64,000 nucleotides of DNA, taken from NCBI RefSeq assembly GCF_002858865.1, contig NZ_PJRR01000013.1, positions 124,001 through 188,000 of the forward strand. The letters run 5' to 3'. The DNA comes from Caulobacter vibrioides (GTDB lineage: Bacteria; Pseudomonadota; Alphaproteobacteria; Caulobacterales; Caulobacteraceae). The notes beneath the pieces were generated by a model. The model saw only the letters and a list, made by a program, of their open reading frames with translations. It was not told the DNA's origin and made no database searches. Below, piece by piece: positions 8,401-17,700 of the stretch. A program made the position numbers and the translations under genes. Position 1 is the first letter of the stretch; each line of letters opens with the position of its first letter.

Positions 8401-9414
8401 AAGGCCGTGGCGAAACAACGCCTCGCCGCCCTGCCGGCGATCGAGGCCTATCAGCGTAGCGCGGTCGAGCGGGCCAACGAGAGCCAGCTGGCGTCCTACC
8501 GCCGGTCGGTGATCGTGCCGGGCTCGGAACAGGCTGATGCGGGCGTCGTCGATGGCTTGCAGGCCCTCCGGTCGTCGCTTGTCAGCGCGGCGCTGGCGGC
8601 CGGCAACTTCGACGACGTCCTGGCCAACATCGGCCGCGTGGCCGGCGAGCGCATCATTGGCGGCCTGGTCGACCAGCTGCTGATCGCGCCCACGGCGGCG
8701 GCGGCGGAGAAGGCGCTCAATGCCCTGTTCGGCGCGGCCGATACGGCGGCCGACGCGGCCGGAGCGACGGCTTCGAGCGCGAAGGCGGCGGCGGATGGCG
8801 CTGCCACCGTGAGCGTCACCGCTCTAACGGCGGCCACGACCTCGGCCACGGCGGCGCTACTGGCGCTGACGGCGGCTGCGACCTCGTCGGCCAGCGCCGA
8901 GGGTGCGGGCATCGTGGCTGGCTTCCTGGGTCTTCGCGGCGGCGGCGCCATCCCCGGCTATGCCGGCGGTGGCGGCCTGGTGCGCGGCCCCGGCGGCCCG
9001 AGGGATGACGCGATCCTGGCCCAGCTGGCCAGCGGCCGGTTCCTGAAGTTGTCCAACGAAGAGTTCGTCGTGAACGCCGAGGCCACCCGGCAACACCGGG
9101 GCCTCCTGGAAGCGATCAACAGCGGCTCGCTGCGCGGCTACGCCAGCGGGGGCTCGATCACGACGGGGGGCGCGCTGTCGACCGTTCGCAAGGTCAATAG
9201 CCTGTCGTTCTCGTCCGGCCTGGCCGGCGGCGGCCGACAGTCGGTGTTCCAGTTCGATCTGCGCGGCGCGATCCTGACGGAGGATCTGATGCAGGACATC
9301 AACGGCAAGATCTCCGCCGCCGAGAGCCGGGCCGCCATCCGTGGCGCCCAAGGCGGCGCGGCGATGGCCCAGGCGCAAATCCAGAAGGCGGGCGCATCGC
9401 GCCTGGGCCGCTGA
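5494..9414 (+). CDS. Tail tape measure protein
   Basis: This 1306-residue protein is the longest in the prophage. The N-terminal domain (residues ~95-260, with YTRYTNQLKVAGL and EEFNSVLEGARPIIQA) matches the tape-measure N-terminal domain family. Hydrophobic segments lie near residues 310-340 and 505-550. A very long coiled-coil Ala/Gln/Glu/Lys region follows, then a Gly-rich C-terminus (GLRGGGAIPGYAGGG). Length should set the tail at very roughly 200 nm by the usual 1.5 angstrom per residue rule. The start is GTG, with GGGGG upstream. Codon choice in the first half differs from the second, suggesting a mosaic. Confidence 0.92.
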   Translation: MADIDVQRLLVRLEARIDKYEQALSKANAQTDRRARAIEARFDQSVRKLDDAGRKMGRVYDPLLAASKRMEGQLGASSGKIRSALLATAAPIGAGLVAGFSANKIKDYADGYTRYTNQLKVAGLEGQNLTTVQDRLFATAQKYGAPLEQLGTLYGRTAAAQKELGASNEDLLRFTNGTAAALKVQGGSAEEARGALLQLTQGLGSTIFRAEEFNSVLEGARPIIQAVARGSDRWGGSISKLRADIIAGNVSNKEFFRAGLIGFQQTEQVAEKATLTIGASLQIINNALGKYIGESDASLSATARLSAGIQGVANNLDVIVPALGVIGAAYGVRVTGGLIKANAAQIELALAVASGNAVMIDGARAAVLKSDAAVKANQAEIASIQANIAALREEAAQYQANLALATEQRLAARAAQAQAATNAAAGFGNIRVGAGGLSDPVNATAAATQFGEAGKNAIADRRRLAAVTKELEVAEAALTVASGRAAAAQAAHTAAVGAASIAARAGAVATQLFTGALTLIGGSVVGGAVVLALGAIVGAIILHNRHVKQAAADQAALRANTTALSDKLKETATYGRAASEGVKGLGIQAANQAPKVTAFAGAVGELADQLYRAANARRAEAIASLEALKSKAQIDLNKAAARQEEERRAVRGPIGEPGSRGAAGAAASVGLSQVQALSQGAASQEVAQAQANLKAANAELDRLKALKPEDFVRPEDRTGGRNLAKELTDLQTRLKIAQAAHNGAATRELQAQIYTLKKTSAYMKDGLKFDEAYALASKEAAEIKSAAEGYAAQQAGKRADRTALQEERADLQHDRRYAADLARAQDDQLQAQADLTSSTQDRLNVELARIESARKAREEELADQAKSKANPSGYTPEEIAGLTKLANDTADKQKARARAVADQEIADQAVALAEDDRRNRAELLQAQQGLATTVAERRDLELKILDLQQQEERARVEAIIASKTASDAEKAVAKQRLAALPAIEAYQRSAVERANESQLASYRRSVIVPGSEQADAGVVDGLQALRSSLVSAALAAGNFDDVLANIGRVAGERIIGGLVDQLLIAPTAAAAEKALNALFGAADTAADAAGATASSAKAAADGAATVSVTALTAATTSATAALLALTAAATSSASAEGAGIVAGFLGLRGGGAIPGYAGGGGLVRGPGGPRDDAILAQLASGRFLKLSNEEFVVNAEATRQHRGLLEAINSGSLRGYASGGSITTGGALSTVRKVNSLSFSSGLAGGGRQSVFQFDLRGAILTEDLMQDINGKISAAESRAAIRGAQGGAAMAQAQIQKAGASRLGR

Positions 9415-9415
9415 C

Positions 9416-10009
9416 ATGGCGATCCTGCTGCCCGCCCTGCCGCGCTCGGCCGAAGTCGAGGGCGAGATCCCCGACGCCAGCGCGCGCGTCACCCCCACGA
9501 CCGGCGCGGGCGCGGCGCAGACGATCCTGCGGCCTGGGCGTTTCGCCGTGTCGGTGACGATCGGTGATCTGAGCGAAGCGGGAGCCGCCGCCTGGTTGGC
9601 GGCCCAGCTGCGCCACAAGACCGAGGGCGCCGCGGTTCGCCTGGTCTGGCCTCGCTATGGCGTGACGGGCCTGCCCGCCGGCGCCGTGGCCGACGGCTCG
9701 GGCCAGGCGGGTTCGGTGCTAGCGATCCGGGGTCTGACGCCCGGCTTGCCCCTGCCGACCTTCACGCCCTTCAGCTTCATCAAGAACGGCGTCGTCTACA
9801 TGCACCGCACGACCACGGAAGTGGTCGCCGATGGGGCGGGCAAGGTCATCGTGACGATCGGCCCGATGCTGCGCGCCTCGCCCACGGACGGCACGGCCCT
9901 GGCCTTCACCGAGCCGATGATCGAGGGCGACCTCGACCCCGGCCCGGTCAAGTGGACCGTCAAGCGGCTGCGCTTCAACACCGTCTCGTTCAAGATTACG
10001 GAACGGTAG
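9416..10009 (+). CDS. Putative distal tail / baseplate protein (GTA gp12 position)
   Basis: The 197-residue, beta-rich product begins one base after the tape measure stop. I do not recognise a named family in its sequence. Its position, first gene after the tape measure and followed by three further tip genes, is that of the distal tail protein (Dit, GTA gp12). The C-terminal WTVKRLRFNTVSFKITER resembles closing strands of minor tail proteins. The functional call rests on gene order. Confidence 0.55.
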   Translation: MAILLPALPRSAEVEGEIPDASARVTPTTGAGAAQTILRPGRFAVSVTIGDLSEAGAAAWLAAQLRHKTEGAAVRLVWPRYGVTGLPAGAVADGSGQAGSVLAIRGLTPGLPLPTFTPFSFIKNGVVYMHRTTTEVVADGAGKVIVTIGPMLRASPTDGTALAFTEPMIEGDLDPGPVKWTVKRLRFNTVSFKITER

Positions 10010-10013
10010 GCCC

Positions 10014-10667
10014 ATGAGCTTCTCGCCCGAGAGGGCCGCCGCGCTCCAGCAGCCGGCGGTCATGCTGCCGTGCTGCCTGCAATGGGACCTTCCCAGCGGG
10101 CCGCTTCGCCTGGCCGAGGCCGGCTTCTTCTCGTTTGAAGTCGATGGCCAGGAGGTCACCTTCCAGGAGCGTGACGAGGTGTTCGGCGTCCTGGGCGCGA
10201 TCGGCCCGATCGCCGATGGCCTGATGACGGAGGCGCCCTCGACCTCGTTCGTGATCTTCCCGCCGACCAACGCCGCTATGGCCGCGATGGCCGCTCCGGG
10301 CGTGCAGGGCTCGCGGGTGCGGATCTGGGAAGTCGTGCTGGACCCCATCACCGGCCAGGTGGTCGGTGAGCCAGACGAGCAGTTCGTGGGCGAAAGCGAC
10401 GTCCTGACCAACACGGTCGATGAGAACATCCGCAGCCTGACCATCACGGCCAACTCGAGGATGGCGCGGTTCCTCCGCAAGAAGGAAGGCGCGCGGCTGA
10501 ACAACGGCTTCCACCAGCGCTGCCGCCCCGGCGAGCTGGGCTTGCAGTACATGCAGGCCGTCAGCCGCGCCATTCCGTGGGGCTCGGACACCCCGACCAG
10601 TGCGCTCAGCGCGGCCCAGGCGGCGGCCTACGCCCGCCTCTACGGCACGACTTACTTCGGGGTCTGA
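10014..10667 (+). CDS. Putative tail hub protein (GTA gp13 position)
   Basis: The 217-residue product has a beta-rich N-terminal half and a C-terminal segment FHQRCRPGELGLQYM followed by IPWG. This resembles the R.pGD.gF....IPWG ending of minor tail proteins in other siphophages. By position between the distal tail protein and the NlpC-like peptidase it should be the hub (lambda gpL / GTA gp13, DUF2163 equivalent). The usual iron-sulfur cysteine set of that family is not evident. Start ATG four bases after the previous stop. Confidence 0.55.
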   Translation: MSFSPERAAALQQPAVMLPCCLQWDLPSGPLRLAEAGFFSFEVDGQEVTFQERDEVFGVLGAIGPIADGLMTEAPSTSFVIFPPTNAAMAAMAAPGVQGSRVRIWEVVLDPITGQVVGEPDEQFVGESDVLTNTVDENIRSLTITANSRMARFLRKKEGARLNNGFHQRCRPGELGLQYMQAVSRAIPWGSDTPTSALSAAQAAAYARLYGTTYFGV

Positions 10668-10669
10668 AG

Positions 10670-11110
10670 ATGACGCCGCTCGATATCCGCGTCGCCGCCG
10701 CCCAGGCGGCGCGCGAGGCTTTCTGTGACCAGACGTTCGAGTGGGGAGTGCGCGACTGCGTTCGCCTCGCCGCCCACGACCTGAAGGGGCTGGGCTATCG
10801 TCCACGCCTGACGCGAGGCGGCTACTACAAGACCGCGATCGGCGCCCGGAAGGCGCTGAAGCGAACCGGGTTCGCCACCTTAGAAGCCGCGCTCGACGAC
10901 CTCGGCTTACCGCGTCGGCCATGGGCCTACGCCCTGCCCGGCGACATCGTGGCCCTCCCGTCGGCCGAGGACTGGCCCGCGCTCGGCGTGGTCATGGACC
11001 AGACCCTGGTTCTGGCCTTCGCACCTGACGGCGTCTGCCGCCTGGCCAAGCCCGCCGCCGCCGACATCCTGTGCCTGTGGAGCGCCGCCCCATGCCTCAA
11101 GCCGCGCTAG
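10670..11110 (+). CDS. NlpC/P60-like peptidase of the tail tip (DUF6950-like)
   Basis: The 146-residue product carries the WGVRDCVRLAAHDL motif near residue 30. Its Cys lies at the N-terminus of a helix, the expected nucleophile of an NlpC/P60-type cell-wall peptidase. The GDIVALPS and LGVVMDQTLVLAF segments fit the rest of that fold. The usual catalytic His is not obvious, because the position after LGVV carries MDQ, so activity is uncertain. In GTA and lambda-like tails this gene (gp14 / gpK) helps DNA cross the peptidoglycan. It overlaps the tip gene by 19 bases. Confidence 0.7.
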   Translation: MTPLDIRVAAAQAAREAFCDQTFEWGVRDCVRLAAHDLKGLGYRPRLTRGGYYKTAIGARKALKRTGFATLEAALDDLGLPRRPWAYALPGDIVALPSAEDWPALGVVMDQTLVLAFAPDGVCRLAKPAAADILCLWSAAPCLKPR

Positions 11111-14100
11111 CCGCCGCAGTCTGGGTCGGTAGCCAGGTCGCCTTCGCCGCCGCCGCTGTCGGAGCCTCGACGGTCGTGGCCGCCGCCGCCGGCTACGCCA
11201 CGCTCGGCGCGACCCTGGCGGCCGAGGTCTACGCGGTCAGCAAGGCCACCCAGGCGCTCACGCCCAAGATCAAGGGCGCGGAAACGGTTCTCCAATGGCA
11301 GGCGGATCCGCGCGCCGGCATCCCGTATGGCATCGGCCGCAGCGCCATCGCCGGCAACATCGTCTTCAACCAGGCGGCCGGGGACACCAACAAGTTCCTG
11401 AACTTCGCCACCGTCTATTCGGGCGCGGGGCCGATCGACGGGTTCGAAGCCTTCCAGGCCAACGGCGTCACCGTGCCGTTCACCGCGGACGGCGGCGAGG
11501 GTGCGAGCGGCTACTACCTGAACCGCATGTGGCTGAAGACCCAGCTGGGTCAGGCCAACGAGCCCTATCTGCACTGGACGGCGACGGGCTCGAAGGACAC
11601 GCCCGCCAACCACGGCGGCATGCCGTCGGAGTGGACTTCGGCGCACAAGCTGTCGGGCTACGCCGCCTCGCTATGGGCGCTGGAGTACGACCCCAAGAAG
11701 TACGCCTCGGGGGTGCCCACGCCGCGCATGATCGGCCGCTGGGTCAAGACCTATGACCCGCGCCAAGACTCGACCTATCCCGGCGGCTCTGGTCCGCACC
11801 GCTGGAACGACGAGAGCACCTGGACGTGGTCGCGGTGCCCGTACCGACACTCGATCACCTGGATCATCGGCCGGCGGTCGAACGGCGTCCTGACCCACGG
11901 TCTGGGCGCAGACATCAGCGAGATCGACGTTCCGGCCTTCGTCCACGGCGCCAACGTCTCGGACGCGAACAGCTGGTGCGTGGACGGCGCGGTCGACAGC
12001 CTGGACGACGACTACGAAGTCCTCAAGGCCATGCTCCAGGCTGGTGGCGGCGTGCCGATCCTGGGCGGCTCCAAGATCTCGTGCATGGTCAACGCCCCGG
12101 CGGTCAGCCTGGCCACGATCACCGAGGCCGACATCGTCGGCACCATGACCATCCCCGGCCAGGTCAGCGCCGCCGAGCGGATTAACACCGTTTGGCCCAG
12201 CTATACCGAAGAGGCCCTGGACTGGCAGGTCGTGACCCCGGATGCCCCGGTGCAGGTCGCCGAGTACGTCGCGGTCGATGGCGAGGAACGCTCGATCGAG
12301 CTGGGCATGCCGCTCGTCAGCAACGCGACCCAAGTCGGCCAGATCTCGCGCTACGCCATCGAGGACGCCCGCGAGCTGACGGGCATCGTCCTGACCCTCT
12401 TCCCGCGTTGGAAGTGGCTGCCGCCCGGCGCTTGCGTCACGGTGAACAGCCCCGAGGCGGGCCTCAACGGCCAGAAGGTGCGGATCCAGAAGCGGACCCG
12501 CGACCTCTCGACCAAGCTGCCGACCTACATCTGCCGCACCGAGACCGACGGCAAGCACGCCTACGCCCTGGGCCAGACCAACACGCCGCCTGCGGATCCG
12601 TCACTGACCGGCGTGGACGCCAATGTAGTCCCGCTGCCGGGCGACGGCGCGTGGCAGATCGTCGGCGGGGTGACGGCGAACGAATTCGGTTCGCTTCCCG
12701 CGATCGTCATCCAGGGCGAAGCGGACCTCTACGACGCAGTCTCGATCGTCGTGGACTACCGCGAGGTGCTGGGGCCGTCTTCTTTCGGCCCCTGGCAGTC
12801 GCAAACCTTCCCGGCCTCGGCGCGTCAGCTGATCGTCACCGGCGTCAAGCCCGGCGCCGTCTACCAGGTCCGCGTCCGTTACATCACGGCCGGCGGAGTC
12901 GAGAACCCGGACACCGGCACCGACCTGGGCACGGTCAACACTGGCGAGATCATCGCGGCCAAGATCGGCAAGTTCGCTGAGGAGCAGCTCCAGTATTGGA
13001 CCGAGCTGACCCAGCAGGCCGAGGCCACCGCGCGCGACGCCCAGCTGCGCGTGCTGGACGCCCTGACCAAGGCGGCCGGCTGGGACCTCGACCTTCTGGG
13101 CCAGATCCTGCCGCCCAGCGGTCGGCCGGTTGGGGCGACGATCGACGATCAGATCCGCAAGGTCGAGAGCAACACCGAGACCATCGCCGAGCATTATGAG
13201 GAGATGTCGGTCGGCTTCGCCAACGCCGCCGCCGCCCTGGCGATCGAGGCGTTGACGCGGGCGAGCCAGGACGAGGCGCTGTCGGCGTACCAGATCGCCC
13301 TCGCCGCGACGGTCAACAGCAACTACGCCACGGTCAACTCGACCCTAGCGACCTTGACGACGAACCAGAACGCCACGGCCCTGGCGCTCACCACGCTCAC
13401 GACCAACTTCAACAGCAACGTCGCCACGGTCAGCAGCCAGCTGACGGCGCTCTCCAACGCCCAGAGCGCCCAGGCCAGCAGCATCTCGACGCTGTCTTCG
13501 ACCGTGGGCGGCAACACGGCTTCGATCTCGACGATCAGCACGACGCTGGCGACCTTGAACGGCCAGGTCGGCGCGGCCTTCGGTCTTCAGTTGTCGGCCG
13601 GCAACAAGATCATCGGCTTCAAGGGGATCAATAACGGCGTCACCGGCGGCTTCCTGATCGACGCCGACTATTTCGGGATCTCGAATGGGCTGGGCAGCAC
13701 CTACCCGTTCTTCGTCAGCGGCGGGACGGTCTACATGACCAACGTCGCGATCCTGGGCTCGCTGATCGTCTACGGCACGGTCGACGCGCCCCAGCTGGCG
13801 AACCGCGCAGCGACCAGCACGTCGCGGTCCAACGCCTCCTACGCCGTTGGCGGCTCGGGCGGCTTCCAGACGATCCTGTCGCACTACGTCTACCTGCCGA
13901 AGGCCGGGACGGTCGATGCCGACTGCACGGTCGCCCAGCACTTCCCGAGCGGCGACCGGAACTGGGAGTTCCAGCTCTACATCGACGGCGAGCAGCAATT
14001 CCGCTGCTACGGCGCCAACGGTCAGGACAGCGTGAGCCTCGCCGGCTCCAAGGACTGCGCCGCTGGATACCGCCTGGTCGAGGTAATCTGGTCGGCTCAC

Positions 14101-14151
14101 ACCTCGGTCAACGTCGACTACCGCATCCTGAAAAGCATGGGGAGCTGGTGA
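11092..14151 (+). CDS. Tail tip / central fibre protein (lambda J-like)
   Basis: The 1019-residue protein follows the peptidase gene, as in lambda and GTAs. The N-terminal region (MPQAALAAAVWVGSQVAFAA...) contains a hydrophobic Ala-rich stretch. The centre (residues ~200-500) has the phage-tail hub-like beta domains, and a fibronectin-like segment lies near 530-620. The C-terminal third has long Ser/Thr/Asn-rich heptads, then AFGLQLSAGNKIIGFKG and FLIDADYFGI, the DUF1983 signature of J-type tip proteins. It most likely makes the central spike and first receptor contact. Start chosen at the ATG preceding PQAAL; an earlier ATG at 11071 lies inside the peptidase gene. Confidence 0.85.
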   Translation: MPQAALAAAVWVGSQVAFAAAAVGASTVVAAAAGYATLGATLAAEVYAVSKATQALTPKIKGAETVLQWQADPRAGIPYGIGRSAIAGNIVFNQAAGDTNKFLNFATVYSGAGPIDGFEAFQANGVTVPFTADGGEGASGYYLNRMWLKTQLGQANEPYLHWTATGSKDTPANHGGMPSEWTSAHKLSGYAASLWALEYDPKKYASGVPTPRMIGRWVKTYDPRQDSTYPGGSGPHRWNDESTWTWSRCPYRHSITWIIGRRSNGVLTHGLGADISEIDVPAFVHGANVSDANSWCVDGAVDSLDDDYEVLKAMLQAGGGVPILGGSKISCMVNAPAVSLATITEADIVGTMTIPGQVSAAERINTVWPSYTEEALDWQVVTPDAPVQVAEYVAVDGEERSIELGMPLVSNATQVGQISRYAIEDARELTGIVLTLFPRWKWLPPGACVTVNSPEAGLNGQKVRIQKRTRDLSTKLPTYICRTETDGKHAYALGQTNTPPADPSLTGVDANVVPLPGDGAWQIVGGVTANEFGSLPAIVIQGEADLYDAVSIVVDYREVLGPSSFGPWQSQTFPASARQLIVTGVKPGAVYQVRVRYITAGGVENPDTGTDLGTVNTGEIIAAKIGKFAEEQLQYWTELTQQAEATARDAQLRVLDALTKAAGWDLDLLGQILPPSGRPVGATIDDQIRKVESNTETIAEHYEEMSVGFANAAAALAIEALTRASQDEALSAYQIALAATVNSNYATVNSTLATLTTNQNATALALTTLTTNFNSNVATVSSQLTALSNAQSAQASSISTLSSTVGGNTASISTISTTLATLNGQVGAAFGLQLSAGNKIIGFKGINNGVTGGFLIDADYFGISNGLGSTYPFFVSGGTVYMTNVAILGSLIVYGTVDAPQLANRAATSTSRSNASYAVGGSGGFQTILSHYVYLPKAGTVDADCTVAQHFPSGDRNWEFQLYIDGEQQFRCYGANGQDSVSLAGSKDCAAGYRLVEVIWSAHTSVNVDYRILKSMGSW

Positions 14152-14393
14152 TGCAGACGATCAACGCCGTCATCTTCGAACCCCTCGCGGACGATCCCAG
14201 CAGCGGCCGGATCCTCTGGACCACCCAAGCGCCGCTTGGCGCCATGGAGCTGGAAACCCGCCCCTGGATCGCGACCGAAGACTACGATCCGCAGCTTGAT
14301 CAGACCCACAGGGTCGAAGGCGGGCGGCTCGTCCAGACCCATCGCTGGGTGCTCGACGAGAACAACCGCCGCATCGGCACCGAGCCGCTCTAA
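14151..14393 (+). CDS. Small phage protein of the tail-tip region, unknown
   Basis: An 80-residue acidic product whose ATG overlaps the stop of the tip gene (TGATG), so it is coupled to it. It ends with the conserved-looking THRWVLDENNRRIG segment. I recognise no family. Small genes in this place often encode fibre assembly factors or tip accessory proteins, but nothing in the sequence proves that. Confidence 0.5.
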   Translation: MQTINAVIFEPLADDPSSGRILWTTQAPLGAMELETRPWIATEDYDPQLDQTHRVEGGRLVQTHRWVLDENNRRIGTEPL

Positions 14394-14414
14394 CCCTTCC
14401 ACAAGGACACTGTC

Positions 14415-14711
14415 ATGACCGACACGACTTCGACCCCCACGGTCGGAGAGCGCCTCGCTGCGCTCGCCGCCTCTGCCGATGCCGCGCGTAAGGCCCAAGC
14501 CCAAGCCACCCTCGGCCCGCTCGCCGCCCTGATCGCCCAGGCGGGCGCGCTGTCGATCGAGGAGATCGTGCAGGTCATCAAGGGCCTGCTGCCGCTGATG
14601 ACCGAGGACACCCAGGAGAAGATGGCGCTGGCCAACGCCACGCTGATCCTGCCGGGCCTTCCGGGCGCGCTGAAGATCGCCCTGCAGCAAGCCGAGAAGG
14701 CGAGCGCCTAA
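14415..14711 (+). CDS. Small helical phage protein, unknown
   Basis: A 98-residue product, almost wholly helical and Ala/Leu-rich, starting MTDTTSTPTVGERL. It sits between the tip and the large fibre and is followed by the fibre start after three bases. No catalytic motif or membrane segment is evident. A role as a fibre chaperone or minor tail component is an inference from position only. Confidence 0.5.
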   Translation: MTDTTSTPTVGERLAALAASADAARKAQAQATLGPLAALIAQAGALSIEEIVQVIKGLLPLMTEDTQEKMALANATLILPGLPGALKIALQQAEKASA

Positions 14712-14714
14712 GCC

Positions 14715-17700
14715 ATGGCCCTGGGCATCCCTGAGTTCACGACCCAGCTCGCCGCCCTGCAGGCGCAGTTCGCTGCTGGCGACCTGACCCAGGAGGCGCT
14801 GGCCACGGCGCTGCGCGCTCTGTGGGAGCAGTACGACAGCGTCCTGACACTGGCGGACAACATCCAGTCCCTGCTGGCGATCAAGGAAGCGATCCTCGAC
14901 GCCTATCAGGCCGGCATTGGTTTGAAGGGCACCGTATCCGCGGTGAGCGAGCTACCGGCGGCTGCCGCCGAGGGCTCGGCCTACAAGCTCGTCAACGTGT
15001 TGGACGTCGCCGATGGTCATCTGTTCGCTCGGATTTCGGGCGCGTGGGTGGATCTGGGGCTGCTGACGGGGCCTAAGGGGCGCAGTGCGTACGAAGTGGC
15101 GGTCGCCAACGGTTTCGAGGGTACCGAGGAGCAGTATGCTGCTCTCCCGTTGAACAAGGCCGATCTCGCCCAAGAGAAGGCCGACTTAGCTGACGGCAAG
15201 GCGACCTTCGCGCAGGAGCAGGGCGACTACGCCAAGGGCCAGGGAGACTACGCCAAGGGCCAGGGCGATGATGCGCAGGCGGCGGCGGCGGCGGCAAACC
15301 TGGCTCGCGACGTGGCTAGGTTCAAGGCTATCTATCTTACCCGCTCTGCGCTGTTCGCGGACCTCGCGCATGAACCAAACGTGCTTGGTCTGGTCGCTGA
15401 CGATCCGACGCCAGGATACAACGGTACCTACCTGAAGCTCGGCCAGGCAGGCGTGGGCACCTGGTCAAAAGTCGACTCGGTCAATGGCCTGACCTTCCAG
15501 GAGCTGCCCCGCGACACCGGCTATCTAGCCGCGTTCTGCGATGCAGCCGGCCGTCCGGCTTGGCTTGTGCGCCTCGACGGCGCGTTCGAGGTCCGCAAGA
15601 TCGTTATGCCGGCAGGCATCTTGGCCGGCGCTTCTCTGTCACCAGGCACCGTCGACGCGTCGAAGCTTGAGGCGACGATCCAATCCAGTCTGACCCGTAT
15701 CCCAGTCGAGTCGCCTGTCGAAGAAACGGGCTATGTCTATGCGATCACCGACGCGGCCAAGCGTCTGCTGTTCGGTATCGCGCGCGACGGCTCCACATAC
15801 ATTCCTAAATTCTCGCCGCTGACTGCCCTGATCCCCAAGGACTTGTCGGTTACGAGCGCTAAGCTGGCGACGGACCTCGCCGCCCTGATCGCAAGCCCCA
15901 TGCTGGCGTCGGAGACCGGCTACGTCTGGACGATCACGGACGCCGCCAATCGCCTCCTCGCGGGTATCAAGCGCGACGGGACCTTCTACGCCGCCAAGTT
16001 CGAACTGAAGGACGCCTCGATCACGGAGACCAAGTTCTCGGCCGAGGTGCGCCAGCTGATGGCGACGAGCCTTTCGCCAGAGAGTGGCTATGTCTACGCC
16101 ATCGTGGACGCGGCCAACCGTAGGCTGTTCGGGATCAGGACCGACGGCACCCTCGTCGGCAAGTTTGAGAACGCTCTGAACGACGGCGCGGTGACGACGC
16201 TAAAAATCGCCAGCGGCGCGGTCACCGAGGCGAAGCTGGATCCGCCGATGGCGCGCCTGGCGGTTCCGCGCGTCGGGGACGTCATTGAGGTTCCGCCCGA
16301 CGCCTGGCGTTCCAAACTTGGAAGCGTTGCGGTGCGTACCGAGGCGATCGGTAGCCTCTGGGTCCAATTCCCGAGGTTCATGACCAAGGCGCTTCGTGGT
16401 CTGAACGCGGCGTCAACCTCGATCGACTTCCGCAAGTCGTCTGGCCTGTCTTTCAGGGGTAAGCGGCAAGGGAACGACTGGAGCCCCGTGGCTACGACGG
16501 CCGTGCCTTCGCTCATCAACAAGGGTAACACGACCGATCCGTCCGCGCTGTCCACGGCCGGTCGCGTGCTCGGCGACTATTATCGCTATTCGGTCACGAG
16601 CGGCACGACCACCTTTGACGGGCAAACGGTCGGCCTGGGCGACCTGATCGTCTACGACGGCTCGGCTTTCCGCGTTCAGAAAGGTCCGACGCCTCCAAAT
16701 GGGGGTGGCTACACCAGCCGCGAACGCGGCGACTGGTGGATCGTGACGGCCGACGGCACGTTCGACGGCGTGTCCTACGTGGCCGGCGACCGTATCGTCT
16801 GCATCGGCTTCGATAGCCAATCGGGCTTTGGCGTCATGCTCTGGTTCAAGGGCAAGCCTGCCGAAGGAGACCTGTTCTATCGCGGCGAACACGACGCGTC
16901 GGGCGGCGCCTATCCGACCAGCCCGGCCCATGGCGACACTTGGCAGATCTCGGTCGCGGGCACGCTCAGCGGTGAGGTTTTCGCGGCGAACGACTACTTG
17001 ATCTACGACAGCGGTGTTTGGGGGCGCGTGCCTGGAAACCCGATCACGACGGTGGCCAGCGGCAAGATGATCCCTGGGCTCTCTTGTGTGCAAAGCGCTT
17101 CGGAATGGGAAGTGCGGCGCACCGACAAGAGCAACACGCGCGTCGGCGTCACTGCGGCCGGTCGCCATCAGCTTTCGCCTCGGCGCAGCTCGGACGGCAT
17201 TGTCTGCCGGTCCGACAGCATGTTCGGCGTCGCCGCGATCCAGACGAACCTCGGCAACCTTGTCACGCCGCGCCAGGTCGTCGCGATCGCACGGGGCGGC
17301 GGCACGAGCGACAACGTCCTGGCGACGATGGAGCACGAGATCGCAAACGGCGGCGATCCGTATCGCGGCTGGTTTGAGTTCATCTGGCAAGGTCAGAACA
17401 ATCAGCCGGGCGCCGTTGGCGACGCGAACTGGTGTCGCACGATCGAGGCGGCGCTTCGCATCGCCGAGCTGATCGGCGTTCGGGATAGTCGGTTCGCCTT
17501 CCTGTCCATCTTGGGCAGCATGGCGATGACCTTCGACGGCACGCGGATCAACTGCACCCAGTGGGAACCGATGCAGGCCGGCACCCACGTCCTGGCCAAG
17601 CTGGAAGACTGGTACGCCACCAATTTCCCGGGTCAGTTCGTGAACACCCGCAAGGTTCTGCTGGCGAAGGCGGCCGCGAGCACCGTTCCTGATCCGCGCG

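Noticed and set aside
6883..8418. A 511-codon open frame antisense to the tape measure
   Set aside because: Composition is Leu/Arg/Gly-rich as expected for the complement of Ala/Gln-rich coding DNA; no motif or start signal.
11826..12980. Plus-strand open frames of 119 and 262 codons inside the tip gene
   Set aside because: Arg/Gly/Pro-rich second-frame shadows of the J-like protein without ribosome sites.
1..14151. The whole block as a chromosomal gene transfer agent rather than a prophage
   Set aside because: Tail gene order is GTA-like, but the block continues into a fibre, lysis cassette, antirepressor and DNA methyltransferase and abuts a tRNA, which fits a temperate phage.
15222..15300. 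Repeated units as a possible CRISPR array
   Set aside because: The repeats are in-frame 21-bp codon repeats with no spacers.
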